Source of the DNA: DATMER01 sp040349255
GTDB taxonomy: Bacteria > Acidobacteriota > Thermoanaerobaculia > Multivoradales > UBA5704
Reading direction: 5' to 3'
Length of the DNA stretch: 64,000 nt
NCBI GenBank assembly: GCA_040349255.1
Contig: JBEQUE010000051.1
Location: forward strand, 8,996 to 72,995
Shown: piece by piece, positions 44,593-52,793 of the stretch
How the letters are laid out: every line of letters begins with the position of its first letter
Numbering within the stretch: position 1 is the stretch's first letter
The notes under the pieces: model-generated
Told to the model about the DNA's origin: nothing
Databases searched by the model: none
The model's input: only the letters and a program-made list of their open reading frames with translations
Program-made: the position numbers and the translations under genes

Positions 44593-44862
44593 GCGAAAGC
44601 TGAAGCTGGCGCCGATCGGCGAGTACGAGCCGCAGGAGTACCTGTCACGGTTCATGGCACGTTCCGCCAGATCGAGCTGGAGATGCCCAACCTCTCGATC
44701 CAGAACGAGATCAGCGTTGCCGAGGTGCCTTGGATGAAGGGCGGGAAGGCACGGGCGGCCAAGCTATCGCCCGAGGAGCGAAAGGAGATCACCGGAGGCG
44801 GCGGCGAGATGGAGGGATCGGGATTGACCGCCTTTATAGTTTTTCGACCTCATCTGTGGTAG
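44593..44862 (+). pseudogene. Gene relic downstream of vapC
   Basis: Open frame without a plausible start directly after the vapC stop (same frame). It encodes FRQIELEMPNLSIQNEISVA and then GGKARAAKLSPEERKEI, which resembles the widespread GGKARA-LSPEERxEIA motif of small hypothetical proteins, but the usual AxxAAxARW continuation is replaced by a Gly-rich stretch. Composition is less G+C-rich than neighbouring genes. I regard it as decayed. Next to it, CTTTATAG (44832-44839) and CTATAAAG (44868-44875) form an 8-bp inverted repeat in an A+T-rich patch. Confidence 0.35.
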
Positions 44863-44973
44863 CGTTTCTATAAAGCCCTGTCCGGTTGACCTGAGCTTCC
44901 ACCAGTACGGCTTCCCGACCTTGAAGGACAACCTCCTGAGCTTGCGGCGCAAGTAATTCGGGCGGAGTGGCTG

Positions 44974-45645
44974 TTGGGCGAAAAGCCCATTCCGAACATG
45001 ATTCACCTATTAGAGTCTCGCGGAGCCCTGGTGTTTTCACTGGCACAGGACTGCCATGAGTTGGACGCGTTCTCATTCTGGTCCGGCAAACGGCCTATAG
45101 TCCTTCTCAACACGATGAAAACTGCGGAGCGCAGCCGGATTGATGCGGCGCACGAACTGTTTCATTTGGTCGCACACAAGGAAGAAACAGGGAAAGCAGA
45201 GGAAGAAGACGCGGATGCTTTCGCTGGCGCATTGCTGATGCCTCAGAACGACCTGCGGCAACGTATTCCGCGAGTGCTTGGATTGAACCAGTTAATAGAA
45301 GCGAAGGCCCGATGGGGCGTATCGCTGGCGGCGCTGGTATATCGGCTGCACAAGGTCTACCTCTGTACAGAGTGGCAATACCGTACGCTTTTCATGGAGT
45401 TGTCTAAGCGGGGCTATCGATCGTCAGAACCAAACTCGATTCCTCGCGAGGGATCAGCCTTACTCTCGAAGGTCTTCGAAGTCCTCCGAGCCCAGGGAAT
45501 CACCCCGCGCCGCATCGCAAGCGAGCTAGGGCTTTCCCTTGGGCAGTTGCAGGAGCTTCTCCTTGGCCTAGGCGCGGCCTTTCTCAGCTTCGAGGGTGGC
45601 GGAAATAGCAATCGAGGCGGACGAGACCACCTCCGCTTGGTCTGA
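44974..45645 (+). CDS. ImmA/IrrE-family metallopeptidase, N-terminally truncated
   Basis: 223 codons from TTG 44974. The zinc motif is AAHELFHLVAH (HELFH, His60-Glu61-His64), followed by DADAFAGALLMP, both typical of ImmA peptidases that cleave XRE repressors or antitoxins. Homology to the long XRE-ImmA fusion continues upstream in the same frame (LPDLEGQPPELAAQVIRAEW) to a TGA at 44887-44889, and the helix-turn-helix expected before it is missing. So this is a 5'-truncated or stop-interrupted gene, possibly non-functional. Codon use is clearly less G+C-biased than neighbours, suggesting transfer. Followed by the 42-bp hairpin array. Confidence 0.7.
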   Translation: MGEKPIPNMIHLLESRGALVFSLAQDCHELDAFSFWSGKRPIVLLNTMKTAERSRIDAAHELFHLVAHKEETGKAEEEDADAFAGALLMPQNDLRQRIPRVLGLNQLIEAKARWGVSLAALVYRLHKVYLCTEWQYRTLFMELSKRGYRSSEPNSIPREGSALLSKVFEVLRAQGITPRRIASELGLSLGQLQELLLGLGAAFLSFEGGGNSNRGGRDHLRLV

Positions 45646-45684
45646 AGGCCGCCAATACTGGCTGGGTCAAATAAGCCACTACCG

Positions 45685-45978
45685 CATCGGACAGGGATCG
45701 GTCCGTTCCCTGTTCGTTTTGTCTCTCATCGGACAGGGATCGGTCCGTTCCCCGTCCGTTTTGCCTCTCATCGGACAGGGATCGGTTCGTTCCCTGTCCG
45801 TTTTGCCTCCCATCGGACAGGGATCGGTTCGTTCCCTGTCCGTTTTGCCTCCCATCGGACAGGGATCGGTTCGTTCCCCGTCCGTTTTGCCTCTCATCGG
45901 ACAGGGATCGGTTCGTTCCCCGTCCGTTTTGTCTCTCATCGGACAGGGATCGGTTCGTTCCCTGTCCGTTTTGCCTCC
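45685..45978. repeat. Seven tandem 42-bp hairpin repeats
   Basis: Exactly seven 42-nt units start at 45685, 45727, 45769, 45811, 45853, 45895 and 45937. In each, CGGACAGGGA and (in four units nearly or fully) TCCCTGTCCG form a 10-bp stem around a 9-nt loop, directly followed on the plus strand by TTTTG. Each unit thus looks like a rho-independent terminator for transcripts from the immA side. The array ends 4 nt before the stop codon of the convergent DUF4340 gene. Since 42 is a multiple of 3, both strands read as 14-residue peptide repeats, which I do not consider coding. Confidence 0.93.
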
Positions 45979-45982
45979 GGGA

Positions 45983-47404
45983 TCACTTCGCCGGGACGGG
46001 CTTGGCTTTCCGGACCTCCGCCAGCTTGCCCTGGATCTCGCCCAGCGTTCCCGGCGGCAGGAGAAGGATCAGATTCCTGTCGCTCGCCGTGGCCGGCGTT
46101 CCGGCGGCCACCGGCGCGAAGAGCTTCAGCGTCTCCTGGCCCTTCTTGCTTCCTAGCGTCACCGTCAACATCGGCTTGCCGTTGGGGGTGATCCCGACCG
46201 CCACCGCCTCGTCCGGCGTGAGGAGACGGTCGGCCTTCGCTCCGACCAGGGAGAAAAGGAGATCGCTCACCGGCAGGTAGGAGATGGTCTCGTTGCCCCG
46301 CTTCCAGTCCGGCTCGGCGCGGGTGAGCGCGAGCGCGCCCTGGCCGTCCTGGACCGTGGCGCTCTCCACGTCGAAGCTCTCCAGCGAGGAGAGCGACGCG
46401 GCCCGCCAGTCTGTTGCCGGACGGGCCGCGGCCTCGGCCAGGCGGGTCCGGACCTCGAACCTCTGGCCTCCCGAGCTCGCCTGGAACGTTTTCGCCTGCG
46501 CCGCGGGGTTCTCGTCTTCCGCCGACTCCGGAGTCGGCGCGGGGGTCGAGACCTCCTCGCCCAGCTCGATCCGGAACGGCGGCGCCTGGTCGGAGACCAC
46601 CTCCACGGTCGCCGCGGAAGTCGCCGGCTGGACCGTTTCGCCACCGTCGAGGAAGCGCTCGGCCGTGAGGCCGCTCAGCTCCGCGAACAGGTCGTCGATC
46701 CTGTCGCGGTCCGCCCGGTCCCGGATCGGACTCTCGATCCGGAACGAGTCCCCCTGACGGGCAAGGACGACCTGCTGGCCTCCCGAGACGAGCGTGATGC
46801 GCTGGACGTGGTCGCGATCGCCGCGGTACATCTGGCGGTCGCGCCAGTCGCCGGGGTTGCGCCGGATCTCGGCCAGGAAGGAGTCGCTCACGACCAGCGC
46901 GCCCTTCTCACCATCCAGCGCCGCGATCGTGGTGCCGCTGGTCGGGATCTCGGCGCCGACCTTCAGCACCTTCTCGCCCTCGGCGGTCTTCACCCGCACC
47001 GTGGCCCGCGGCTTGTCGAGGCCGACCTCCTTCACGTTCACCTCGTCCAGCTTGCGGACCGTGTCGAGCGCGGCCAGGGCGCCGAGCAGGCCGTCCACCA
47101 GAGACGTGTCGGCCCGGGCTTTCAGGGGCTCGACGATCCGCCACTCCGCCGGCTCCTCCAGGGCCAGCTCGTCCCCTTCCTTCTTCTCCTTCTTCGGAGC
47201 GGGCGAGCTCACCTTCTCCAGCCGGACCGTGCCGGCGTCGGACTGGAGGAAGACGGCCGTGACGTCCTCTTTCTTGAGCGGGATGGCCTTCTTCTCCAGC
47301 TCGGCGCGCTCCTCGCTGGACGGCTGGTCCCGGTCGTAGAACCAGATGTAGGAGCCCAGGCCGAGGACCAGCACGAGCAGCACGAGCAGGGTGCGGGGCT
47401 TCAT
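45983..47404 (-). CDS. DUF4340 domain-containing membrane-anchored protein
   Basis: 473-aa protein with one N-terminal helix (MKPRTLLVLLVLVLGLGSYIWF) and a large extracytoplasmic region of repeated beta-rich modules: EWRIVEPLKARADTSLVDGL, NPGDWRDRQMYRG and EPDWKRG are the DUF4340 marks. Last gene of the gldA-gldF-gldG-DUF4340 operon, a common arrangement whose substrate is unknown; the protein probably works outside the membrane with the GldG-like subunit. Confidence 0.85.
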   Translation of the reverse strand: MKPRTLLVLLVLVLGLGSYIWFYDRDQPSSEERAELEKKAIPLKKEDVTAVFLQSDAGTVRLEKVSSPAPKKEKKEGDELALEEPAEWRIVEPLKARADTSLVDGLLGALAALDTVRKLDEVNVKEVGLDKPRATVRVKTAEGEKVLKVGAEIPTSGTTIAALDGEKGALVVSDSFLAEIRRNPGDWRDRQMYRGDRDHVQRITLVSGGQQVVLARQGDSFRIESPIRDRADRDRIDDLFAELSGLTAERFLDGGETVQPATSAATVEVVSDQAPPFRIELGEEVSTPAPTPESAEDENPAAQAKTFQASSGGQRFEVRTRLAEAAARPATDWRAASLSSLESFDVESATVQDGQGALALTRAEPDWKRGNETISYLPVSDLLFSLVGAKADRLLTPDEAVAVGITPNGKPMLTVTLGSKKGQETLKLFAPVAAGTPATASDRNLILLLPPGTLGEIQGKLAEVRKAKPVPAK

Positions 47405-47410
47405 GGCCGC

Positions 47411-48871
47411 CTACCTCCGCCTCTTCGACCAGACCACGATGCCCGCGATGGCCGCGATCGACGGCAGGAGCAGCAGGGCCACCCCGTAGATGGTCCAGGA
47501 CTGCTCCTTGGTCAGGTTGAGCCGCACCTGCTCGGTCTTGCGCGGCGGGATCGCCAGCAGCGTCTCGCGCTCGACCAGCCAGTTCAGCGCGTTCGAGAGC
47601 AGGAAGGCGTTCGGCGAGTTCGCCTGGATGAGCTGGTTCGTGGCGAAGTCGGCGTCGCCGAACACCACGAGCCGCATCTTCTTGCCGCCGCGTTCCCCTT
47701 CCGCCGCCACGCCGAGCGGCACCGGCCCGGCCACGTCCTGCGGCCCCTTCTCCACCTCGGCGAGCGCGGCGAGGTCCGTCTCGCCCCAGCCCTCGCCGGA
47801 GGTGTGGAGCAGCTCGGTCACCGTGATCCCGCCCCCGCCGCTCCCCTTTCCTACCGACCGCGCCACCGAGAACAGCACCGGCAGGCGCGACTGCGAGAGC
47901 GCGTTGGTCACCGGGTGGCTGCCGTACTCGTTGGCGAACAGCGTCGCCGCCGTGTAGCCCGGGATCGTGTTCGGCGGATCGACCACCACGTCGCTGTCGA
48001 GTCGCACGCCGAACTGGCTGAGCCACTGCTCGAAGCCGCTCGGCGTGGGCCCGGAGCCCTCGGCCCTGCCCAGGTTGGGTTCGAGCAGGGCGAGCAGGCG
48101 GCCGCCGCCATTGAGATAGACGGCCAGGGCATCCAGCTCCGGGTTCAGGAACGGGCTCTTCGGGCCGGCCACGACCACGAGGTCGGTGCCCGGCGGGATC
48201 GCGGTCTTGCCGAGCGAGGACCACTCCTCGACGTCGAAGTTGTCGGTGCCCAGGATCTGCTGGATGCCGGCCAGGCCGTCCGGCGCCTGGCTGTCGAGCG
48301 AGCGCTCGCCGTGGCCGGTCGTGAACAGCGCCTTGGGCTTCCTCCCCTCGTCGAGCTGCAGGATGGCGCCGGTGAAGAGCTGCTCGCCCTTGAACCCCTT
48401 GACCGACGGCGCCTGGCCCATCTCCATGCCGGAGAAGTCCATCTCGGCCAGGCTGTCGCTCGGGATCGCCCGCCGGTCCTTGCCGCTCTGGACCACGACG
48501 CCGTAGCCGGAGATCTGGTACTGCTGGATGAGCTGCTGCGCCTGGACCGGGTTGCGCTGCGGGTCGATGTAGCGCACCTTGACCCGCGGAGACCTCGCGG
48601 TGTACTGCGACATCAGCTCCTGCACCGGCTGGTAGAGCTCGTCGCCGGGCGGCAGGAAGACGACGAACTCGACGTCGCGCTTCAGGTCCCGGAGCACGTT
48701 CTTCGACTTGTCCGAGAGCGTGTAGAGGTCGCTCGACGTCCAGTCGAAGCGCTTGTGATACTTCCAGCCGAAGTAGTTGACGATCGCGAGGAGACCCGCG
48801 ATCAGGAGGACGGCGGCCGAGAGGGTCCCCGTCCGGACGAGCCAGCGCCGGTTGATGTTCGTGTCAGCCAT
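47411..48871 (-). CDS. GldG-family ABC auxiliary membrane protein
   Basis: 486-aa protein: N-terminal helix (about 15-35), an extracytoplasmic GldG/IFT52-like domain starting FDWTSSDLYTLSDKSKNVLR with VKVRYIDPQRNP and ALFTTGHGERS, and a C-terminal helix (about 460-480) ending WSKRRR. In Bacteroidota GldG joins GldA and GldF in gliding; in other phyla the same trio exists with no established substrate. Six nucleotides separate it from the DUF4340 gene. Confidence 0.87.
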   Translation of the reverse strand: MADTNINRRWLVRTGTLSAAVLLIAGLLAIVNYFGWKYHKRFDWTSSDLYTLSDKSKNVLRDLKRDVEFVVFLPPGDELYQPVQELMSQYTARSPRVKVRYIDPQRNPVQAQQLIQQYQISGYGVVVQSGKDRRAIPSDSLAEMDFSGMEMGQAPSVKGFKGEQLFTGAILQLDEGRKPKALFTTGHGERSLDSQAPDGLAGIQQILGTDNFDVEEWSSLGKTAIPPGTDLVVVAGPKSPFLNPELDALAVYLNGGGRLLALLEPNLGRAEGSGPTPSGFEQWLSQFGVRLDSDVVVDPPNTIPGYTAATLFANEYGSHPVTNALSQSRLPVLFSVARSVGKGSGGGGITVTELLHTSGEGWGETDLAALAEVEKGPQDVAGPVPLGVAAEGERGGKKMRLVVFGDADFATNQLIQANSPNAFLLSNALNWLVERETLLAIPPRKTEQVRLNLTKEQSWTIYGVALLLLPSIAAIAGIVVWSKRRR

Positions 48872-48874
48872 CCG

Positions 48875-49606
48875 CTACCTCCACTTCTTGTCTTCCAGCG
48901 CGCGGCTGGCCAGGAAAAGGAAGAACAGGGTGGACGACACGTAGAACACCAGGCGCCGGCTGTCCACGATGCCGCGGGAGAGCTCGTCGAGATGCTCGCC
49001 GAGGCTCAGGTACGAGAACACCTGCTTGGCGGTCTCGCCCGCGAAGATGTCGGTGAACCAGCCGAGCAGGAAGAGCAGGAAGAGCAGCGCCGCCGTGACC
49101 ATGGCGGCCACGAGCTGGCTGCTCGTCGTGGCCGAGGCGAACGTGCCGATCGCCAGGAACAGCGCGCCGACGCAGAGGATCCCCAGGTAGCCGGCCGCCA
49201 CCGGCCCCCAGTCCACCTCGCTGTAGTGGTCGATCACGGCCGCGTAGATCAGGGTGGGCAGCCAGAGGAAGGCGAAGAACGTCAGGGCCGCGAGGTACTT
49301 GCCGGCGATCACCTGGCCCTCGGTGATCGGCGCGGTCATCAGCACCTCGATCGAGCCGCTGCGCAGCTCCTCGCTGATCAGGCGCATGGTCAGCACGACG
49401 CCGAGGATGAGGAGGATCAGCGTGGTGCTGCCGAAGAAGTACTGCATCGGCGGCCCGGCGGGAGACCGCGGGTCGCTCAGGATCGAGGCCAGGTTGCCGA
49501 ACACGATGCCGTTGACGATCAGGAAGAAGAACAGGACCACGTAGGCGAGCGGCGAGACGAAGAACGCCCGCAGCTCGCGCAGATAGGTCGCCAGGACGGC
49601 CTTCAT
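48875..49606 (-). CDS. ABC-2 type permease (GldF-like)
   Basis: 243-aa, six-helix permease: MKAVLATYLRELRAFFVSPLAYVVL start, ISEELRSGSIEVLMTAPITE coupling region and a C-terminal helix ending RALEDKKWR. Works with the ATPase encoded upstream; ATG 49606 overlaps that gene's stop as ATGA. Only the segment up to ATG 49606 is homologous; the frame is open farther but overlaps the ATPase gene. Confidence 0.88.
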   Translation of the reverse strand: MKAVLATYLRELRAFFVSPLAYVVLFFFLIVNGIVFGNLASILSDPRSPAGPPMQYFFGSTTLILLILGVVLTMRLISEELRSGSIEVLMTAPITEGQVIAGKYLAALTFFAFLWLPTLIYAAVIDHYSEVDWGPVAAGYLGILCVGALFLAIGTFASATTSSQLVAAMVTAALLFLLFLLGWFTDIFAGETAKQVFSYLSLGEHLDELSRGIVDSRRLVFYVSSTLFFLFLASRALEDKKWR

Positions 49607-50562
49607 GACGGCACCTCCTCGTGGGCATCCTCGGCATCTTCGGAATGGGCAGCGTCGTGGGTCGTGAGCTGCACGAAGAGGTCCTCCAGCGAGGCGCGTC
49701 CGCGGGAGAGCTCCAGGAGCACCCAGCCGCGCTCGACCGCGGTCCGGAAGACCTCCTCGCGAACGTCGGCGCCGCTCCGGAAGTCCACCACGAAGCCGCC
49801 TTCGCCGGACGGGTGGACCCCGGTCACGCCGTCGATCCGGCCGAGGATCTCGGCGAGGTCGGAAGGGGTGTCCTTGAGCACGATACGGAGGTTGGGGTCG
49901 GTCCGGCGCAGGCTCTCGGGCGTTCCCTGGGCCACGATGCGCCCGCGGTCGATGATCACCACCCGGCTGCACAGCAGCTCGACCTCGGGCAGGATGTGGG
50001 TCGAAAGGAGCAGCGTGCGCTCGCGGCCGAGCTCGCGGATCAGCTCGCGGATGGCGATGATCTGCCGCGGGTCGAGGCCGACGGTGGGCTCGTCGAGCAC
50101 CAGCACCCGGGGCTTGTGGAGGATGGCGGTGGCGAGCCCCACCCTCTGCTTGAAGCCCTTGGAGAGGGTGCCGATGATCTGGCGCCGCACGTCGGTGAGC
50201 AGGCAGCGCTCGACCGCGGAGCCGATCGCGTCGCGGGCCTCGGCGCGGGAGAGCCCTTCGAGGCGGGCGCGGTAGGCGAGGTACTCCTCGACGCGCATCT
50301 CGTTGTAGAGCGCCACGTTCTCGGGCAGGTAGCCGACCTGCCGGCGGGCCGCCCGGGGCGACTCGAACAGGTCCATGCCCGCCACCGCCACCTTGCCGCT
50401 GGTGGGCGGCAGGAAGCCGGTGATCATGCGGATGGTGGTCGTCTTGCCCGCGCCGTTCGGCCCGAGGATGCCCACGATCTCCTTCTCGCCGACCGAAAAG
50501 GAGATGTCGTCCACGGCCGTGAAGTCCCCGTAGCGGCGGACCAGGTTCTGTGCTTCGATCAT
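49603..50562 (-). CDS. ABC transporter ATPase (GldA-like)
   Basis: 319-aa nucleotide-binding subunit: Walker A GPNGAGKTT, Q-loop region YLPENVALYNEM, signature LSKGFKQR, Walker B VLVLDEPTVGLDP, switch His in LSTHILPE. The C-terminal about 90 residues form an extra domain seen in GldA-type ATPases. ATG 50562 gives the conserved MIEAQNLVRRYG start; GGAGGG lies about 11 nt upstream. First gene of the four-gene operon. Confidence 0.9.
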   Translation of the reverse strand: MIEAQNLVRRYGDFTAVDDISFSVGEKEIVGILGPNGAGKTTTIRMITGFLPPTSGKVAVAGMDLFESPRAARRQVGYLPENVALYNEMRVEEYLAYRARLEGLSRAEARDAIGSAVERCLLTDVRRQIIGTLSKGFKQRVGLATAILHKPRVLVLDEPTVGLDPRQIIAIRELIRELGRERTLLLSTHILPEVELLCSRVVIIDRGRIVAQGTPESLRRTDPNLRIVLKDTPSDLAEILGRIDGVTGVHPSGEGGFVVDFRSGADVREEVFRTAVERGWVLLELSRGRASLEDLFVQLTTHDAAHSEDAEDAHEEVPS

Positions 50563-50697
50563 GTCAGGGGTATCCCTCCAAAACCAGGGTTGGAGCCAGA
50601 GCAAATCGGGTGCCCGGGGTTTTCCACGGTTTCCGGGCCCAAACGTGCCAATCTGGCGCGCGACGGCCAGGGATCGTGCACGGACTGGCGGGCCGGC

Positions 50698-51126
50698 TCA
50701 GATAGCCATCTTCCACGGGTTGAGCAGCTTCACGCCCGAGCGCTGGAAATCGTCCTCGTTGCGGGTCACGAGCACCAGTCGATGGTGCAGGGCCGTGGCG
50801 GCGATCAGGGAGTCCATGGCGGGCATGGGAAGCCCCCTGGATTCCAGGCTGCCTGCCAGCGCTCCCCAGGCCAGGAAGACCTCGGTGTCGAGCGCGAGGA
50901 TCTGGTGCTTGAAGCGGACCAGCAGCTCTTCGTGGAGCCAGGCCTTGAGGATCTCCTTCCGCCTCGGGTCGCGCGCCTTCTCGATGCCCTTCTGGATCTC
51001 GCCGATCGTCACGGCGCTGAGGTGAATGCTTTCGGGGTCCACGCCGTCGATCCAGCGCACCACGGCCGGCTCGGCCCGCTTCGACGCCAGCTCCGAGATG
51101 ACGCAGGTGTCCAGCAGGTAGGTCAC
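50698..51126 (-). CDS. VapC-type PIN-domain toxin (second locus)
   Basis: 142-aa PIN ribonuclease: VTYLLDTCVISELASKRAEP (Asp6, Glu12), LSAVTIGEIQKGIEKAR (Glu), MPAMDSLIAATALHH (Asp) and LVLVTRNEDDF. This is the FitB/VapC type with the MDSLIAATA block. GTG 51126 overlaps the antitoxin stop. Not closely related to the vapC at 44149. Confidence 0.88.
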   Translation of the reverse strand: MTYLLDTCVISELASKRAEPAVVRWIDGVDPESIHLSAVTIGEIQKGIEKARDPRRKEILKAWLHEELLVRFKHQILALDTEVFLAWGALAGSLESRGLPMPAMDSLIAATALHHRLVLVTRNEDDFQRSGVKLLNPWKMAI

Positions 51127-51371
51127 AGATCGGGATCCGGCCTCGCCGGGCTCCGGTCCCGCTCGAGGTCGAGGCCTTCGAGAGGAGACTGCCTGAAGAA
51201 CTCGGACAGGGGCATCCGCTTCTTCTTGAGCTGAAGGTACTCGGGATAGGAGAGGACGACCGCGACCTCCTCTCCGCGCCGGGTCAGGATCTGTGGCCCG
51301 CCGTCGATGGCCCTTTCGACCACCTCGCTCAGCTTGTTTTTCGCTTCCTGGATCTGCCAGACCCGCTCCAT
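51123..51371 (-). CDS. Phd/YefM-type antitoxin (second locus)
   Basis: 82-aa antitoxin: MERVWQIQEAKNKLSEVVERA, GGPQILTRRGEEVAVVLSYPEY is the canonical Phd core; the Pro/Asp-rich tail would bind toxin. GGGAGG 5 nt before ATG. A promoter and a 13-bp palindrome lie just upstream. Confidence 0.88.
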   Translation of the reverse strand: MERVWQIQEAKNKLSEVVERAIDGGPQILTRRGEEVAVVLSYPEYLQLKKKRMPLSEFFRQSPLEGLDLERDRSPARPDPDL

Positions 51372-51385
51372 GAGGCACCTCCCGG

Positions 51386-51398
51386 CTAGACTGTCTAG
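51386..51398. promoter_or_regulatory. Operator palindrome of phd-vapC 2
   Basis: CTAGACTGTCTAG, a perfect 6-bp inverted repeat with one central base, immediately downstream of the -10 and over the predicted transcription start. Confidence 0.6.
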
Positions 51399-51427
51399 AT
51401 CCTAGAGCTCAGGCTCCGAGTCGTCAA
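51399..51427 (-). promoter_or_regulatory. Promoter of phd-vapC 2
   Basis: Minus-strand TTGACG (51427-51422), 17-nt spacer, TAGGAT (51404-51399); same -10 word and spacing as the peptide importer promoter. Confidence 0.6.
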
Positions 51428-51432
51428 GGTGA

Positions 51433-51438
51433 TATCCT
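51433..51438 (+). promoter_or_regulatory. Putative -10 hexamer TATCCT
   Basis: TATCCT 7 nt before ATG 51446; divergent from the phd-vapC 2 promoter within a 74-bp gap. Confidence 0.45.
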
Positions 51439-51445
51439 GTCCGGC

Positions 51446-51745
51446 ATGGCAGACAAGGACAAGGCATCGGGGATGAAGTCGGCCTACGAGCTGGCGCTGG
51501 AGCGGCTGGAGAAGCAGGGGATCGAGCGTCCTCGGGAGGACATGGCCGAGGAGGTCAAGGAGAAGGTGGCGGAGCTGCGCCGGCAGGCCGAGGCCAGGCT
51601 CGCGGAGCTGGAGATCCTGCACAAGGACCGGCTGAAGAAGGTCGATCCGGTCAAGCGCCAGGAGGAAGAGGAGGAGTACGTCCGCGAGCGCCGCCGCATC
51701 GAGGACGACCGCGACCGCAAGATCGAGAAGCTGCGGTCCCAGTAG
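51446..51745 (+). CDS. Small coiled-coil protein
   Basis: 99-aa highly charged protein, almost all Glu/Lys/Arg/Ala/Leu from about residue 12 (YELALERLEKQG) to the end, with heptad-like spacing (EEVKEKVAELRRQAEARLAE), so a long helical coiled coil. No enzyme motif. The high quality codon usage and the TATCCT promoter element support it as a real gene. Role unknown; first in a four-gene plus-strand group. Confidence 0.65.
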   Translation: MADKDKASGMKSAYELALERLEKQGIERPREDMAEEVKEKVAELRRQAEARLAELEILHKDRLKKVDPVKRQEEEEEYVRERRRIEDDRDRKIEKLRSQ

Positions 51746-51755
51746 CCACAATCCC

Positions 51756-52793
51756 ATGCAGACCACCCGCCGCCAGGCGCTCGCCGGCGCCGCCGCGCTG
51801 GCCCTCGCCCGACCGCTCTCAGCGCTCCAGCCCAAGGGAACGGCCCTCCGGAAGCCCGGCCGTCTTCGCCCAGGAGATACCGTCGGCCTCGTGAACCCGG
51901 CCGGCGTCACCTGGGAGCCGGTGAACGTCGACATCGTGGCCGAGTCGCTGGCCGCGCTCGGGTTCCGGACGAAGCGCGGGCCGAATCTGCTCGCGCGCCG
52001 CGGCTACTTCGCGGGCACGGACGAGCAGCGCGCCTCCGATCTCAACGCCATGTTCGCGGACCCCGAGGTGCGGGCCATCCACTGTGTCCGCGGCGGCTGG
52101 GGATGCGCCCGCATCCTGCCGCTCCTCGACTGGAAGGCCATCGAACGCAACCCCAAGATCCTGCTCGGCTACAGCGACATCACCGCGCTCCTGCTCTCGC
52201 TCCACGCGCGGACCGGCCTCGCGACCTTCCACGGCCCGGTCGGGAGCTCGCGGTGGAACCCGTTCAACGTCGGCTGGATGAAGCGCGTGCTCCAGGACGG
52301 CGAGGCGGTCACGTTCGAGAACCTGAAGGAGATCGAAGAGGACGACCTCGTCCAGACCCGGAACCGGACGCAGACGCTCCGGCCCGGTATCGGGCAAGGC
52401 CGGCTGCTCGGCGGCAACCTCACGGTGCTGACCAGCCTCGTCGGCTCGGGTTACCTGCCGGAGTGGGACGGTTGCATCCTCTTCCTGGAGGACGTCGAGG
52501 AGGCGCCCTACCGCATCGACCGGATGCTCACCCAGCTCCGGCTCGCGGGCATCCTCGGGAAGGCGAAGGCCGTGATCTGGGGCCACTGCTCCGACTGCGA
52601 TCCCGGCGAAGGCTACGGCTCGCTCACGGTGACCGACGTGCTCCAGGACCACCTCCTGCCGCTCGGGGTCCCCGCCTGGTCGGGCGCCATGATCGGACAT
52701 ATCGAGAAGCAGTTCACGCTGCCCGTGGGCATCGAGGTCGAGGTGGACGCCTCGGCCGGCACCATCAAGATGCTGGAAGCCGCGGTTTGGTGA
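51756..52793 (+). CDS. LD-carboxypeptidase (S66 family), Tat-exported
   Basis: 345-aa muropeptide LD-carboxypeptidase that removes terminal D-Ala from tetrapeptides in peptidoglycan recycling. The catalytic Ser lies in ILLGYSDITALL, the Glu in CILFLEDVEEAPYRID and the His in MIGHIEKQFTLP. VRGGWGCARILPLLD is the S66 signature. The N-terminus TTRRQALAGAAALALARPLSA is a twin-arginine signal, unusual for LdcA, which is normally cytoplasmic. Its stop overlaps the next start (TGATG). Confidence 0.88.
   Translation: MQTTRRQALAGAAALALARPLSALQPKGTALRKPGRLRPGDTVGLVNPAGVTWEPVNVDIVAESLAALGFRTKRGPNLLARRGYFAGTDEQRASDLNAMFADPEVRAIHCVRGGWGCARILPLLDWKAIERNPKILLGYSDITALLLSLHARTGLATFHGPVGSSRWNPFNVGWMKRVLQDGEAVTFENLKEIEEDDLVQTRNRTQTLRPGIGQGRLLGGNLTVLTSLVGSGYLPEWDGCILFLEDVEEAPYRIDRMLTQLRLAGILGKAKAVIWGHCSDCDPGEGYGSLTVTDVLQDHLLPLGVPAWSGAMIGHIEKQFTLPVGIEVEVDASAGTIKMLEAAVW

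Noticed and set aside
45685..45978. CRISPR array
   Set aside because: Units are contiguous and near-identical, with no variable spacers.
45596..46156. Open frames on both strands across the 42-bp array (14-residue peptide repeats)
   Set aside because: 42 is divisible by 3, so any frame without a stop in one unit stays open. The hairpin-plus-T-tract structure explains the sequence better.
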